Positions 17,221 to 27,433 of a stretch of DNA of 46,071 bases are shown here, in pieces. Source of the DNA: Nocardiopsis sp. CNR-923 (GTDB lineage Bacteria > Actinomycetota > Actinomycetes > Streptosporangiales > Streptosporangiaceae). Under the pieces are notes generated by a model. The model made no database searches. It was not told the DNA's origin and was given only the letters and a program-made list of their open reading frames with translations. The stretch is from the NCBI RefSeq assembly GCF_001942255.1, contig NZ_MKKC01000088.1, forward strand, positions 1-46,071, in the 5' to 3' direction. The first letter of the stretch is position 1, and every line of letters begins with the position of its first letter. The position numbers and the translations under genes were made by a program.

Positions 17221-18144
17221 TCAGATGCCGAAGGCGCGCCGGGCGTTGTCGGCGACGGCGGTGGCGAGTTCGTCCTCGTCCATGCCCTTGGTCTCGGCCA
17301 GCGACCGCAGCGTGTGCGGGATCAGGTAGGGGGCGTTGGGCCGCCCCCGGTAGGGTTTGGGCGTCAGGAACGGCGCGTCGGTCTCCACGAGCACCAACTC
17401 CGGCGGGGCGACGCGGGCGGCCTCGCGCAGCGCCTCGGCGCTGGCGAAGGTCACGTTGCCCGCGAAACTCATGTAGTAGCCCTGCTCGGCGCAGACCTTG
17501 GCCATGTCGGCATCGCCGGAGAAGCAGTGGAAGACCACCTGTTCGGGCGCGCCCTCCTCCGCCAGGATCCGCAGGACGTCGTCGTGCGCCTCGCGGTCGT
17601 GGATCATCACCGCCTTGCCGTGCCGCTTGGCGATGTCGATGTGACGCCGGAAGGACTCCTCCTGCGCACGAGCCCCCTCCGGGCCGGTCCGGAAGGTGTC
17701 CATCCCCGTCTCGCCGACCGCCACCACGTGCGGCAGGGCCGCCAGCTCGTCGATCCCGGCCAGCTGCTGCGCCAAGCTCTCGTAGCCGCCGCCCGGCCGG
17801 GCCTTGCCCGCCCAGTCGGTGTCGTCGACCTCCACGCCCTCGGCCCCGTCGCCGTGCACGACGCGCGGCGCCTCGTTGGGGTGCAGCGCCACGGCCGCCC
17901 ACACCCCGCCCGGGTGCGCGGCGGCGGTCTCGGCGGCCCAGCGCGAGGACGACAGGTCCACGCCCACCTGGATCAGCGGGGTGACGCCGACGCTCGCGGC
18001 CGTCGCGATGATCTCCTCGACCCCGGGCGTCTGCATGTCCATGTGGGTGTGGCTGTCGGCCACCGGGACGCGCAGGGGCTCGGGCACGGGCGGCGGCGTC
18101 TGGCCGTTGCGCTCCCTGACCGCCTTCCCGCTGCGCCTAGCCAT
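17221..18144 (-). CDS. tatD: TatD-family metal-dependent hydrolase/DNase
   Basis: 307 residues with the TIM-barrel metal ligands of the TatD family: DSHTHMD (His-x-His), VGETGMD (Glu), [16 protein letters not shown] and the ETDAPFL motif near the end. TatD proteins are 3'-5' exonucleases or hydrolases acting on DNA and RNA ends; the cellular role in actinomycetes is unproven. Its first codons overlap the end of metG by 8 nt, so the two are co-transcribed, a common pairing. Confidence 0.92.
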   Translation of the reverse strand: MARRSGKAVRERNGQTPPPVPEPLRVPVADSHTHMDMQTPGVEEIIATAASVGVTPLIQVGVDLSSSRWAAETAAAHPGGVWAAVALHPNEAPRVVHGDGAEGVEVDDTDWAGKARPGGGYESLAQQLAGIDELAALPHVVAVGETGMDTFRTGPEGARAQEESFRRHIDIAKRHGKAVMIHDREAHDDVLRILAEEGAPEQVVFHCFSGDADMAKVCAEQGYYMSFAGNVTFASAEALREAARVAPPELVLVETDAPFLTPKPYRGRPNAPYLIPHTLRSLAETKGMDEDELATAVADNARRAFGI

Positions 18145-19956
18145 CGGATCCGCCCTCCAGGCGGGCCAGCTCCTCGTCCACCACGGACGGGTCGAGCTTG
18201 GCGAACAGCGGCTCCGGCCGGCTGAGCGGGGTGCCCGCCGCGATCGGCCGGGACTCCCAACGCGCCTCGTCGTCGGCGTAGTCCCCGGTGATGACCGGAT
18301 AGTCCACGGACTCCTCGGAGCCGCCGATGGTGTCGTGGCCGGTCTCCAGGCGCGGCATGCCCGACCAGGCGCCGGTGCCGCCGAGCATCGCGTACACCTT
18401 GTTGGCGGACTCGGGCAGGAACGGTGTGAGCAGCGTGTTCGCGTCCTGGACCAGCTGGAGGGCCACGTGCAGGACGGTGGCCATCCGCTCCGGGTCGGTC
18501 TTCTTCAGCGCCCACGGGGCCTGGTCGGAGATGTACTTGTTCGCCTCGGCGACGGTGCGCATCGCCTCCTGGAGCGCCGCCTTGAACTGGGACCGCTCCA
18601 GCCTGGCCCCGACCGCGGCGAACGCCGCCCGCGAGTCGGCCAGCACGCGCCGGTCCTCGTCGGTGAGCTCGCCCGCCTCGGGGATGCGGCCGATGTTCTT
18701 GGCGGCCATGGAGATCGACCGGTTGACCAGGTTGCCCCAGGCCGCGACCAGCTCGTCGTTGTTGCGCCGTACGAACTCGGCCCAGGTGAAGTCGGTGTCC
18801 TGGGTCTCGGGGCCGGCCGCCATGATGTAGTACCGCAGGGCGTCGGCGGAGTAGCGCTCCAGGAAGTCGCGCACGTAGATCACGACGCGGCGCGAGGAGG
18901 AGAACTTGCGTCCCTCCATGGTGAGGAACTCGCTGGAGACGACCTCGGTGGGCAGGTTGAACCCGCCCAGCTCGCCCGCGTCGCCGCCGCGGTCGCCCTC
19001 GCCGCTGGCGCCGAGCAGGATCGCGGGCCAGATCACCGAGTGGAAGACGATGTTGTCCTTGCCCATGAAGTAGTAGGACCGGGCGTCGTCACTCTGCCAC
19101 CAGCGGCGCCACGCGTCCGGCTCGCCGATCCGGCGAGCCCACTCGATCGAGGCGGACAGGTAGCCGATGACCGCGTCGAACCACACGTACAGGCGCTTGT
19201 TGGCGTTGTCGGACCACCCCTCCAACGGGATGGGCACACCCCAGTTGAGGTCGCGGGTGACCGCGCGCGGCTGGAGGTCCTCGACGAGGTTCAGGGAGAA
19301 CTTGAGGACGTTGGGACGCCAGTCGCCCTCCTTGCCCTTGAGCCACGTGGTGAGGATGTCGGCGAAGGCGGGCAGGTCGAGCATGAAGTGCTCGGTGTCC
19401 ACGAACTCGGGCGTCTCGCCGTTGATCCGCGAGCGCGGTCCGATGAGGTCCACCGGGTCGAGCTGGTTGCCGCAGTGGTCGCACTGGTCGCCGCGGGCGC
19501 GTCGTAGCCGCAGATCGGGCAGGTGCCCTCGATGTAGCGGTCGGGCAGCGTGCGGCCCGTGGACGGTGAGATCGCGCCCTTGGTGGTGTGCGTGAAGACG
19601 TAGCCGTTCTCGTACAGTGTGGTGAACAGCCGCTGGGCGACGGAGTAGTGGTTGCCGGTGGAGGTACGGGTGAACAGGTCGTAGGACAGACCGAGGGCGA
19701 CCAAATCCTCGGCGATGATCCGGTTGTAGCGGTCGGCCAGCTCCCGGGCGCTGACGCCCTCCTGGTCGGCCAGCACCTGGATCGGGGTGCCGTGTTCGTC
19801 GGTGCCGCTGACCATCAGCACGTGGTTGCCCGACATTCGCTGGAAGCGGGAGAAGACGTCGGAGGGGACCCCGAAGCCGGACACGTGACCGATGTGGCGC
19901 GGTCCGTTGGCGTAGGGCCAGGCGACCGCGGTCAGGATGTGGCGATTGGACGACAT
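18137..19956 (-). CDS. metG: Methionyl-tRNA synthetase, frame broken by one base
   Basis: A class I synthetase that charges initiator and elongator tRNA-Met. The HIGH-type motif PRHIGHVSG and the zinc-knuckle start CPICGYD are in the first frame from ATG 19956. The second knuckle ([10 protein letters not shown]) and everything after lie in another frame, including [19 protein letters not shown], the KMSKS-type loop GRKFSSSR and the anticodon domain. One extra base at 19500 (GGCGCGTCG to GGCGCCGTCG) gives 606 residues, the normal length. As the gene is essential and no second copy is in view, a sequence error is much more likely than a true mutation. The end overlaps tatD. Confidence 0.93.
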
Positions 19957-20189
19957 GCCTCAAGACTAAAGCCGCCGGGGTACGGCCGCGCCCTCCGGCA
20001 CAGGGTCCACGTGAACCGGACCGCTCCGGATCCCGGGCCCCGCCTGAAGTGCGCGGGTGGTCGTCCACAGGTCTCCATGGGACGATTCCCCCGGGTACGA
20101 CCGTGCCCGTATGCTCTGCACAACGCCGCCGATCGCGACCGGGGCGCCCGGCGGCTCCACAGGCAACCCGGTCCTTCTCGTTCGAGGCG

Positions 20190-20679
20190 GTGGTCACCAC
20201 GGTTACCCGTGCGCTACCCCGCCCTGCCCACACCACCATCCTGATCACCGGAATGGTGCTGATGGTGGTGCTGTCGCTCCCCCTGACCTCCAGCGCCGCC
20301 GCTCCCGGCGAGCCCGAACTCGCCAGGCACGGCCTGGTCGCGCCGAGCAGACGCTCGACCCCGGCAAGGACGCCGGCGCCCGGCGCACGACCGGCGCGGA
20401 GCGCGCCGACGCGCCGACCGACGAGAGCCCCCGGGAACACGCCAGACCCGGCGAGCGCCCCGTGCTCGCCGCCGTGGCCGCCCCGGTCACCTGCGAGCAG
20501 CGCACCACGCCGCGCGACCTGCCCGACGCGGTGCCCAGCTGCGCGCTCCGGTTGGCGGCGTGGGAACAGCCGTGGTGGCCGCTGCCCCGCCCGCACCCCG
20601 ATTCGCTGCCCGAGCCGGTCACCAGCGGGGAGCTGCCACGACGCGGGCGCCCCCTCTCACCGCGCCCACCTCCGTCTGA
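20190..20679 (+). CDS. Small secreted or membrane-anchored protein, two frame breaks
   Basis: From GTG 20190 there is a hydrophobic segment ([18 protein letters not shown], about residues 16-33) ending in an Ala-rich cleavage-like site, then a polar segment in a second frame ([20 protein letters not shown]) with two Cys (TCEQRTT and PSCALRL), then a short tail in a third frame. Adding one base near 20342 and one in the C run at 20636-20637 yields a single 163-residue protein ending at TGA 20677-20679. It lies just upstream of secDF in the same direction. I do not recognise the family. The reconstruction is inference. Confidence 0.45.
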
Positions 20680-20754
20680 CCCCCGTCGGACCGCGCCCGG
20701 GGCACACCGGTCGCGCCCGGCGATCCACCCACCCGCAGTGAGAGGTTCCACCCC

Positions 20755-23397
20755 TTGTCCAGTCAATCGGGAGCCGGAGGGCGCTGGATTCGCGCGCTCA
20801 TCTCCCTCCTCGTCATCCTCGTCGCGTTCGGTGCGGCGTGGTTCATCCCGCCGCGCCTGGGGCTCGACCTCAGCGGCGGCACGCAGATCGTCCTGGAGAC
20901 CCAGGACGGCCCGGACGGCACCCCCGCCAGCTCCGAGAACACGGACCTGGTCATCGAGGTGCTGCGCCAGCGCATCGACAGCCTCGGCGTGGCCGAGGCG
21001 AACATGTCGCGTTCCGGTGAGAACCGCATCATCGTCGAACTGCCCGGCGTCCAGGACCCGGCCGAGGCCGCCGAGATCATCGGCCAGACCGCGCAGCTGA
21101 CCATCCACCCCGTCCTCGGCACCGGCCAGGGCGGTCAGGGCATCCAGCCCCCGGGCGACTCCGCCAACGCCCCGCCGGACACCGCGGACGAGGCGCGCGC
21201 CCCGGCCGACGCCGAGGACGGCACGGGTGAGGAGTCCACCGAGGACGAGTCCACCGAGGGCGAATCCGGGATGACCCAGGAGGAGGTGGAGGAGCTCCTC
21301 GGCGGCATGGGCGGCGACCCCGCCGCCGGTCAGGGCCTGCCCGCGGAGGACCCCAACGACGTCGTCATGACGCTCCCGGACTCCACCGGCACCTACCTCC
21401 AGCTCGGCGAGGCCGCCATCCAGGGCGACCACATCGCCGGCGCCACCGCCCGCCTCGACAGCGCCACCGGCGCCTCGTGGGTCGTGGACGTCAACTTCCG
21501 CGGCGAGGGCCGCGACGAGTGGGAGCAACTCACCGCCGAGGCCGCCTGCAACGACATGGGCGACCCGCGCCGCCGCGTCGCGATCGTCCTCGACAACGAG
21601 ATCATCTCCGCCCCGGAGCTCAACAACAGCTACATCTGCGACGCGGGGAGCCGCGAGGGCGTCACCACCATCACCAACACCGAGTTCACCAGCGAGACCG
21701 CGAACGAGCTCGCCGTGCTGATCGAGGGCGGTTCGCTGCCGCTCCCCGTCACCGAGGTCCAGCGCCAGACGGTCGGCCCGACCCTCGGCGCCGCGGCGAT
21801 CGAGGCGAGCGCCATCGCCGCCCTCCTCGGCATCGCGTTCACCGCGCTGTACATCACGCTGGTCTACCGCCTCGTCGGTCTGCTGGCCTCCGTGGCCCTG
21901 GCTTTCTACACGCTGATCGCCTACGGGGCCCTGGTCGCGATCGGGGCGACGCTCACACTGCCCGGTCTGGCTGGTTTCGTCCTGGCGATCGGTATGGCCA
22001 TCGACGCCAACGTGCTCATCTTCGAACGCGCGCGCGAGGAGTTCCAGCGCCAGCAGCAGGTCTACGACGCCAACCGGGCCTCCGGCATGCGGGAGGACGA
22101 CGAGGAGGACACCAAGGGCGCGGCGGCCCGCCGCCGTCGCCGCCGGGCCATCCCGCCGAGCCTGGAGAAGGCCTTCGTCGAGGGCGGACGCAAGGCGTGG
22201 AGCGCGGTGCTCGACACCAACATCACCACGTTGATCGCCGCGGCCCTGCTGTTCTTCTTCGCCTCCGGCACCGTCCAGGGGTTCGGTGTGACCCTGAGCA
22301 TCGGCACCATCGCCTCGATGGTCTCCGCGCTGGTCATCGCGCGTGTGCTGGTCGAGTGGGCGGTCCGCCGCGCGGTCGTCCGCAAGCACCCCGCGATCTC
22401 CGGTCTCAACCGGATCGGCTCGGTGCGCACCTGGCTGACCACCAAGAACCCCGACGTGATGAGGTACCGCCGGATCGCCCTGGTGGTGGCCGGGCTCATC
22501 GTCGCGACCTCGGTCGCCGCGCCGTTCGTGCGGGAGGCCAACCTGGGCGTGGAGTTCACCGGCGGCCGGGTCCTGGAGTACGAGATCACCGGCGACCAGG
22601 AGCTGAGCGTGGACGCCGCCCGCGAGGTCGTCGCCGGGCTCGGCTTCCCGGGCTCGGACACCGCGGTCGTGCAGGAGTCCGGTGACGGTGACCTCTCCGT
22701 GCGCACCGGCGAGATCTCCGACTCCGACGCGGCGTCCGTGCAGGACGCCCTGGACGACGCCACAGGCGGGGTGGAACTGGTCAGTGACGAGCTGATCGGC
22801 CCCAGCATGGGCGACGAGCTGCGCAACCGGGCGCTCATCGCCCTGGGCGCGGCGCTCGCCCTGCAGCTGATCTACCTCGCATGGCGGTTCCGCTGGTCGT
22901 TCGGCCTGTCGACGATGCTGTCGCTGGCGTTCAACATCACGCTGGTGATCGGACTGTTCATCTGGCTGGGCAAGCCGATCGACGGCGTCTTCCTCGCCGC
23001 GATCCTGAGCGTCATCGGCTTCACCGTCAACGACACGGTCGTGGTGTTCGACCGCGTCCGCGACGAGTGGGCGCGGGACGAGAAGTCGCCCTTCCCGGAG
23101 ATCGCCAACCGCGCGGTGCTCAACACGGTGCCGAGGACGGTCAACACCTCCGTCGGGGCACTCATCATCCTGGGCTTCCTCACCTTCCTCGGCGGGTCGT
23201 CGCTCCAGGACTTCTCGATCGCGATGCTGGTCGGTCTGATCACCGGCGTGTTCTCCACGGTGTTCGTGGCGGTGCCGCTGGCGATCTTCTTCCAGAAGTG
23301 GGACAGCACGCCCGCCCCGCACGTGCTCAAGGAGCGCAAGGCCAAGCAGCGCAACGCCGCCAGCGCCCGCGAGATGGACGACGGCGCGGTCGTGTAG
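20755..23397 (+). CDS. secDF: Fused protein-export proteins SecD-SecF
   Basis: 880 residues carrying both halves. The SecD half has TM1 (ALISLLVILVAFGAAWFI), the LGLDLSGGTQIVLE motif, an acidic insert (about 125-190) in the P1 domain, then five helices with GMAIDANVLIFERAREE. A basic linker near 450 follows. The SecF half has GVEFTGGRVLEYEI and NDTVVVFDRVRDE. SecDF uses the proton gradient to pull proteins out of the Sec channel. Start TTG 20755 follows AGAGG. The fused form exists in Streptomyces and relatives as well as Bacillus. A channel-less SecD-like paralogue is encoded at 13398-14240. Confidence 0.95.
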   Translation: MSSQSGAGGRWIRALISLLVILVAFGAAWFIPPRLGLDLSGGTQIVLETQDGPDGTPASSENTDLVIEVLRQRIDSLGVAEANMSRSGENRIIVELPGVQDPAEAAEIIGQTAQLTIHPVLGTGQGGQGIQPPGDSANAPPDTADEARAPADAEDGTGEESTEDESTEGESGMTQEEVEELLGGMGGDPAAGQGLPAEDPNDVVMTLPDSTGTYLQLGEAAIQGDHIAGATARLDSATGASWVVDVNFRGEGRDEWEQLTAEAACNDMGDPRRRVAIVLDNEIISAPELNNSYICDAGSREGVTTITNTEFTSETANELAVLIEGGSLPLPVTEVQRQTVGPTLGAAAIEASAIAALLGIAFTALYITLVYRLVGLLASVALAFYTLIAYGALVAIGATLTLPGLAGFVLAIGMAIDANVLIFERAREEFQRQQQVYDANRASGMREDDEEDTKGAAARRRRRRAIPPSLEKAFVEGGRKAWSAVLDTNITTLIAAALLFFFASGTVQGFGVTLSIGTIASMVSALVIARVLVEWAVRRAVVRKHPAISGLNRIGSVRTWLTTKNPDVMRYRRIALVVAGLIVATSVAAPFVREANLGVEFTGGRVLEYEITGDQELSVDAAREVVAGLGFPGSDTAVVQESGDGDLSVRTGEISDSDAASVQDALDDATGGVELVSDELIGPSMGDELRNRALIALGAALALQLIYLAWRFRWSFGLSTMLSLAFNITLVIGLFIWLGKPIDGVFLAAILSVIGFTVNDTVVVFDRVRDEWARDEKSPFPEIANRAVLNTVPRTVNTSVGALIILGFLTFLGGSSLQDFSIAMLVGLITGVFSTVFVAVPLAIFFQKWDSTPAPHVLKERKAKQRNAASAREMDDGAVV

Positions 23398-23429
23398 GCC
23401 ACGCGACGGGGATCGTCTCCCGAACGCGA

Positions 23430-23470
23430 GGGGCCTCGGGAACCGTGTCGCGGCACGCGCCCGGGGCCCC
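23430..23470. terminator. Terminator after secDF
   Basis: GGGGCCTCGGG pairs with CCCGGGGCCCC (one G-U pair) around a loop that forms its own CGTG/CACG stem. It lies 33 nt after the secDF stop and upstream of the convergent rsmI end. The remaining stretch to 23595 shows nothing. Confidence 0.65.
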
Positions 23471-23595
23471 GCCGTGTTCGGGGGGAGGGGAGCGCGTTCG
23501 GGGCTTCGGGAGGCCGTTCGGGCGACCCCGCGCGCGGCCCGATCCGGGGACCGTTCCGGCCTCGGTGTCCACGAAGGTCGGCTGGGGCGAGTTCG

Positions 23596-24480
23596 CTACG
23601 CATGCCCCTGACCCTGCCCCACACCGTGGACCAGGTCGTACACCTCGCGCTTGGGCACCCCTGCCTCCTTCGCCACCCGGGTGATCGCCTCCTTGCGGCG
23701 CACGCCCTCCTCCTCCAGGGCAGCGACCGCGGCGACCAGGTCGCCCGGGTCCGTCGAACCACCGTCCGGGCGCGCGCCCGCCACGACCACGGAGATCTCC
23801 CCGCGCACGCCCTCGGCGGCCCAGTCGGCCAGCTCCCCGAGTCCGCCGCGGCGCACCTGCTCGTAGGTCTTGGTCAGCTCACGGCACACGGCGGCGCGGC
23901 GGTCGGCGCCGAAGGTCCGGGCCATCGCCTCCAACGTCGCGGCGATCCGGTGCGGGCTCTCGAAGAAGACCATGGTGCGCCGTTCGTCCGCGAGGTCGGC
24001 GAGATACCCCGTCAACCCCTTGCGCGGCGGAAATCCCTCGAAGCAGAATCGGTCGGTGGGCAGGCCGGAGACCACGAGCGCGGTCGTGACGGCAGAGGGA
24101 CCAGGGATGGAGGTGACCGGAATATCCTCCTCAGCGCAGGCCGCGGTCAGGCGGTAGCCCGGGTCCGACACACCGGGCATCCCCGCGTCGGTGACCACCA
24201 GAACGTCGGTGCCGGACCGCAGGTCGGCGAGCAGTTCGTCGGTTCTGCGGCTCTCGTTGGCGTCGTAGTAGGACACGACCCGGGCGCCCTCGGCGCCGCC
24301 CAACCGCACGCCCGCGCGCGCCGCGAACTGACGCAGCCTGCGCGTGTCCTCGGCCGCGATCACCCGCGCTCCCTCCAGCGCGCGGATGAGCCGGGGAGGC
24401 GCGTCCTCCAGGTTCCCGATGGGCAACCCGGCGAGCGTCAGCGTCCCGACGCGCCGTGTTCCAGCCAGACCCTCAAGCAC
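23596..24480 (-). CDS. rsmI: 16S rRNA C1402 2'-O-methyltransferase RsmI
   Basis: 294 residues, normal length, with the tetrapyrrole-methylase fold. Diagnostic segments are LTLAGLPIGNLEDAPPR, VIAAEDTRR, VTDAGMPGVSDPGYRL, SIPGPSAVTTAL and MVFFESPHR. It methylates the ribose of C1402 in the decoding centre using S-adenosylmethionine. The start is GTG 24480. It is divergent from pmt, an arrangement conserved across actinomycetes. Confidence 0.95.
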   Translation of the reverse strand: MLEGLAGTRRVGTLTLAGLPIGNLEDAPPRLIRALEGARVIAAEDTRRLRQFAARAGVRLGGAEGARVVSYYDANESRRTDELLADLRSGTDVLVVTDAGMPGVSDPGYRLTAACAEEDIPVTSIPGPSAVTTALVVSGLPTDRFCFEGFPPRKGLTGYLADLADERRTMVFFESPHRIAATLEAMARTFGADRRAAVCRELTKTYEQVRRGGLGELADWAAEGVRGEISVVVAGARPDGGSTDPGDLVAAVAALEEEGVRRKEAITRVAKEAGVPKREVYDLVHGVGQGQGHA

Positions 24481-24582
24481 TGTGATCCCCGTCCTGTCAC
24501 GCTACGGTTGGCCTGTCACGCCGACCGAAAAGGTTTCGCGGTCCGCACGGACCCATCTCCGAACCCCAACCTACGAGCCGAG

Positions 24583-26220
24583 ATGACCACCACCGCACCT
24601 TCCTCCGAGGCACCGCCTCCCGCATCAGCGCACCCACCCCACCAGTACCTCGATCTGCCCCGTCCCCCGAACGGCCGCCCCGAACCCCGGTGGCTCGCCT
24701 GGGCGGGCGCCGTCCTCGTCGCCCTGTTCGCCGGCGCCCTGAGGTTCTTCAACCTCGGTGAGCCCGCGCGGATCTACTTCGACGAGACCTACTACGCCAA
24801 GGACGCCTACGGGCTCTGGAACTTCGGCTACGAGCACGAGACGGTCGAGCGCGCCGACGACCTGCTGGCCCAGGGGCAGCGGGACATCTTCACCGGCGCC
24901 GGTGACTTCATCGTGCACCCTCCGGTCGGCAAGTGGATGATCGCGCTCGGCGACTGGTCGTGGTCGCTGCTGCCGTTCGGGACGTCGATGACGCCGGAGG
25001 GCTGGCGGGTGGCCTCCGCGGTGGCCGGTGTGCTCTCCGTCCTCATCCTGGCGCGCGTGGCGACGCGGATGACCAGGTCGGCGCTGCTGGGCTGCGCGGC
25101 GGGCCTCATCCTGGCCCTGGACGGGCTGCACTTCACGTTGAGCCGCATCGCCATGGTGGACATCTTCCTCACCCTCTGGCTGCTGGCGGGGTTCGCGTGC
25201 CTGGTGATCGACCGCGACGCCACCCGGGAGCGGCTGGCCCGCCTGGCGGAGTCCGGAGCCGATCTGGCCCGGGTGGGGTGGCTGGGCGCGCGCTGGTGGC
25301 GACTGGCCGCCGGCCTGTGTTTCGGTCTCGCGGTCGGGACGAAGTGGTCCGCCCTGTTCTTCGTGGCGGCGTTCGGACTGCTCACCGTCGCCTGGGACTA
25401 CGGGGCCCGGCGCGGCGTGGGCCAGCAGCGGCCGTTCTGGCGCTGGTTGGGTATCGACGCCGTTCCGGCGTTCGTCCAGACGGTCGTCGTGGCCGCGGTG
25501 GTGTACCTCGCCTCGTGGTCCGGGTGGCTGTTCACCAGCGGCGGCTACAACCGCGACCGCGCCGTCGGCGTGCTGCCCGAGTGGCTGCCCGCTCCACTGA
25601 GCACGCCGGTGGAGGCACTGTGGAGCCTGGCGGACTACCACGTCCGCATGATGAACTTCCACAGCAACCTCACCAGCGACCACTCCTACATCTCGGCGCC
25701 GTGGGAGTGGCTGATCATGCGCACGCCGGTGATGTTCCACTACAACGGCGAGGCGGTCGACTGCGGCACCGGCGACTGCGTCACCTCGATCGTGTCCATC
25801 GGCACGCCGGTGATCTGGTGGACCAGCATCATCGCGCTCGTGGTGATGATCGGCTGGTGGGCGACCTTCCGCGACTGGCGGGCCGGTGCGGTGCTACTGG
25901 CGGTCGCGGCGGGCTGGCTGCCGTGGTTCGCCTACCCGGACCGCCCGATGTTCCTCTTCTACGCCCTGCCGATCCTGCCGTTCCTGGTGCTGGGCATCGT
26001 GCTGATGCTCGGCCTGGCCATGGGCGCCGGCGAGGGCAGTCCGCGATTCGCCCCCTACGGCCGGGCCCTGGGCGGAATCGTCTTCGGCGTGGTGATGCTG
26101 CTGATCATCGCGCACTTCGCGTATCTGTACCCGGTGCTGTCGGCCCACCCGTTCGACGAGGCGACCTGGCGTGAACGGCTGTGGTTCGACGTGTGGATCT
26201 ACGGCGACGGGGGCTCCTGA
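24583..26220 (+). CDS. pmt: Protein O-mannosyltransferase (Pmt)
   Basis: 545 residues, a GT39-type polytopic enzyme with about ten membrane helices. The catalytic Asp-Glu lies in the first outer loop (RIYFDETYYAKDAYG), and HPPVGKW follows. It transfers mannose from polyprenyl-phosphate mannose to exported proteins during Sec translocation, and so works with the Sec machinery. A long open frame upstream is antisense to rsmI and non-coding; ATG 24583 matches the family start (polar Pro-rich tail, then the first helix). Confidence 0.92.
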   Translation: MTTTAPSSEAPPPASAHPPHQYLDLPRPPNGRPEPRWLAWAGAVLVALFAGALRFFNLGEPARIYFDETYYAKDAYGLWNFGYEHETVERADDLLAQGQRDIFTGAGDFIVHPPVGKWMIALGDWSWSLLPFGTSMTPEGWRVASAVAGVLSVLILARVATRMTRSALLGCAAGLILALDGLHFTLSRIAMVDIFLTLWLLAGFACLVIDRDATRERLARLAESGADLARVGWLGARWWRLAAGLCFGLAVGTKWSALFFVAAFGLLTVAWDYGARRGVGQQRPFWRWLGIDAVPAFVQTVVVAAVVYLASWSGWLFTSGGYNRDRAVGVLPEWLPAPLSTPVEALWSLADYHVRMMNFHSNLTSDHSYISAPWEWLIMRTPVMFHYNGEAVDCGTGDCVTSIVSIGTPVIWWTSIIALVVMIGWWATFRDWRAGAVLLAVAAGWLPWFAYPDRPMFLFYALPILPFLVLGIVLMLGLAMGAGEGSPRFAPYGRALGGIVFGVVMLLIIAHFAYLYPVLSAHPFDEATWRERLWFDVWIYGDGGS

Positions 26221-26760
26221 ACAGGAGCGGGAGGCGATTCGCCCCGGCGGGGTCCGTGTCCTTGAGGGCGTGTGTGGTGGATGCCGCCCGTCACGGGGTG
26301 AGGATACGCGCCGGCGGCGACGGCCGGGCGCACCCGGTGCGGCTGCCGCAGGGCCGAGGAAGGAGTGTCCCCGCTGTGCCTGCTCCGCAAGGTGGCGCGG
26401 CGGGGGCCCGCCCGGGGCGGTCGTCGACTGGAGAGGACGCGGTGAGAGTCGTGCTGGGGCGTCGCGCAGCGGGGCAGGTGTCCGCCATGCCCGCCTTAGT
26501 ACCGGCGGCGGTGGAAATCAATAGTCTGGAGTAGCCGAAAGAGGACACAACGGAATCGTGGATTCCTTGCGGAAAACTCTCGGCAGCGAGCACTCGCCCT
26601 GGTACTGTCAGCAACTGGTTGCTGTTGTTGTTTCCATGGATGCCCGAGGCGCCTCGCGGAACTGCACGTGGGCGCTCGTCGGGGATGACTCGTCGGTGCG
26701 GCGCCCGGCGACCCGGGGCCAGCAGGGTGCGGCCCCGAAGTAGTCCCCAAGGGAGAGCAC
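26221..26760. other. 540-bp gap, likely cspA leader and promoter
   Basis: No supported gene. Two short plus-strand ORFs between 26171 and 26534 have poor codon bias. The right part (about 26500-26650) is AT-richer than the genome, which fits a promoter. Cold-shock genes often have long 5' leaders, so the cspA transcript may start well upstream of 26761. I could not place -10 and -35 boxes with confidence. Confidence 0.4.
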
Positions 26761-26964
26761 ATGGCTCAGGGCACCGTGAAGTGGTTCAACTCTGAGAAGG
26801 GTTTCGGGTTCATCGCCGTGGGCAACGGCGAGCCCGACGTGTTCGTCCACTACTCGGCGATCGCGGGCAGCGGCTTCCGGAACCTGGAAGAAGACCAGAA
26901 GGTCGAGTTCGAGATCATCCAGGGCCCCAAGGGCCCGCAGGCGTCTGACGTTCGCGCGATCTGA
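26761..26964 (+). CDS. Cold-shock protein, CspA family
   Basis: 67 residues forming one cold-shock domain. RNP1 is KGFGFI and RNP2 VFVHYSA; the start [14 protein letters not shown] is typical. It binds single-stranded RNA and DNA and acts as an RNA chaperone. ATG 26761 follows GGGAGAG. A strong hairpin lies 17 nt after the stop, so it is transcribed alone. Confidence 0.96.
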   Translation: MAQGTVKWFNSEKGFGFIAVGNGEPDVFVHYSAIAGSGFRNLEEDQKVEFEIIQGPKGPQASDVRAI

Positions 26965-26980
26965 TCGCCACCCGTCTTCA

Positions 26981-27014
26981 CCGGCCCCCCGCTCCCGCGT
27001 GAGCGGGGGGCCGG
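26981..27014 (+). terminator. Strong terminator of the cold-shock gene
   Basis: CCGGCCCCCCGCTC pairs perfectly with GAGCGGGGGGCCGG (14 bp) around a 6-nt loop, directly after the stop codon. Confidence 0.9.
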
Positions 27015-27119
27015 TCGGTCTTCGGACACCTCGGCGTCATCCGGGCACGGTTACCCATGGGCATGGATACCGGTTAACCTGCTTGAAGCCGGTCGGATCA
27101 CGAAGGGCGAGGATCGCGC

Positions 27120-27431
27120 ATGTTCAACATCAGCGGAGGAGAGTTCGTCGTCCTCCTCCTGCTCGCGGTGCTGATCTTCGGTCCCGACCAGCTGCCCAAG
27201 ATGGCGCAGCAGCTGGGTCGCCTGCTCCGCCAGCTCCGAACCATGGCCAACTCCGCCACGGCCGACATCAAGGACGGGCTGGGGCCCGAGTTCAAGGACT
27301 TCGACGTCCAGGACCTCAACCCGAAGCGTTTCGTCCAGAAGCACTTCTGGGAGGACGACGACGAGCCCGAGCGCAGGCCCGCGGCGCGGCTCAACGGCAA
27401 GCGCCCACCCTTCGACGACGAGGCGACCTGA
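27120..27431 (+). CDS. tatB: Twin-arginine translocase subunit TatB
   Basis: 103 residues. The membrane helix at the N-terminus (FVVLLLLAVLIFGPDQLP) ends in the Phe-Gly-Pro hinge. The amphipathic helix follows (KMAQQLGRLLRQLRTM). A long acidic tail and the ELP-like QLPK start suit TatB better than TatA. It works with TatC in binding folded exported proteins; TatA and TatC lie elsewhere. Its stop is only 2 nt from the end of the convergent gene at 27434. Confidence 0.87.
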   Translation: MFNISGGEFVVLLLLAVLIFGPDQLPKMAQQLGRLLRQLRTMANSATADIKDGLGPEFKDFDVQDLNPKRFVQKHFWEDDDEPERRPAARLNGKRPPFDDEAT

Positions 27432-27433
27432 GG

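Noticed and set aside
19291..19956. Programmed frameshift in metG
   Set aside because: No slippery heptamer or downstream structure is seen at 19500. The family is not known to use frameshifting, and many other genes here show the same kind of break.
20245..23322. 1025-codon minus-strand open frame opposite secDF
   Set aside because: It is a GC-frame shadow: the product is Gly/Arg/Asp/His-rich without motifs, while the plus strand encodes full SecDF.
24625..25740. 371-codon minus-strand frame opposite pmt
   Set aside because: It is His/Gln/Arg-rich shadow sequence without domains. Pmt on the plus strand is complete.
26171..26534. Two ORFs of 117 codons between pmt and cspA
   Set aside because: They overlap in different frames, start inside or just before the pmt stop, and show poor codon bias and no recognisable domain.
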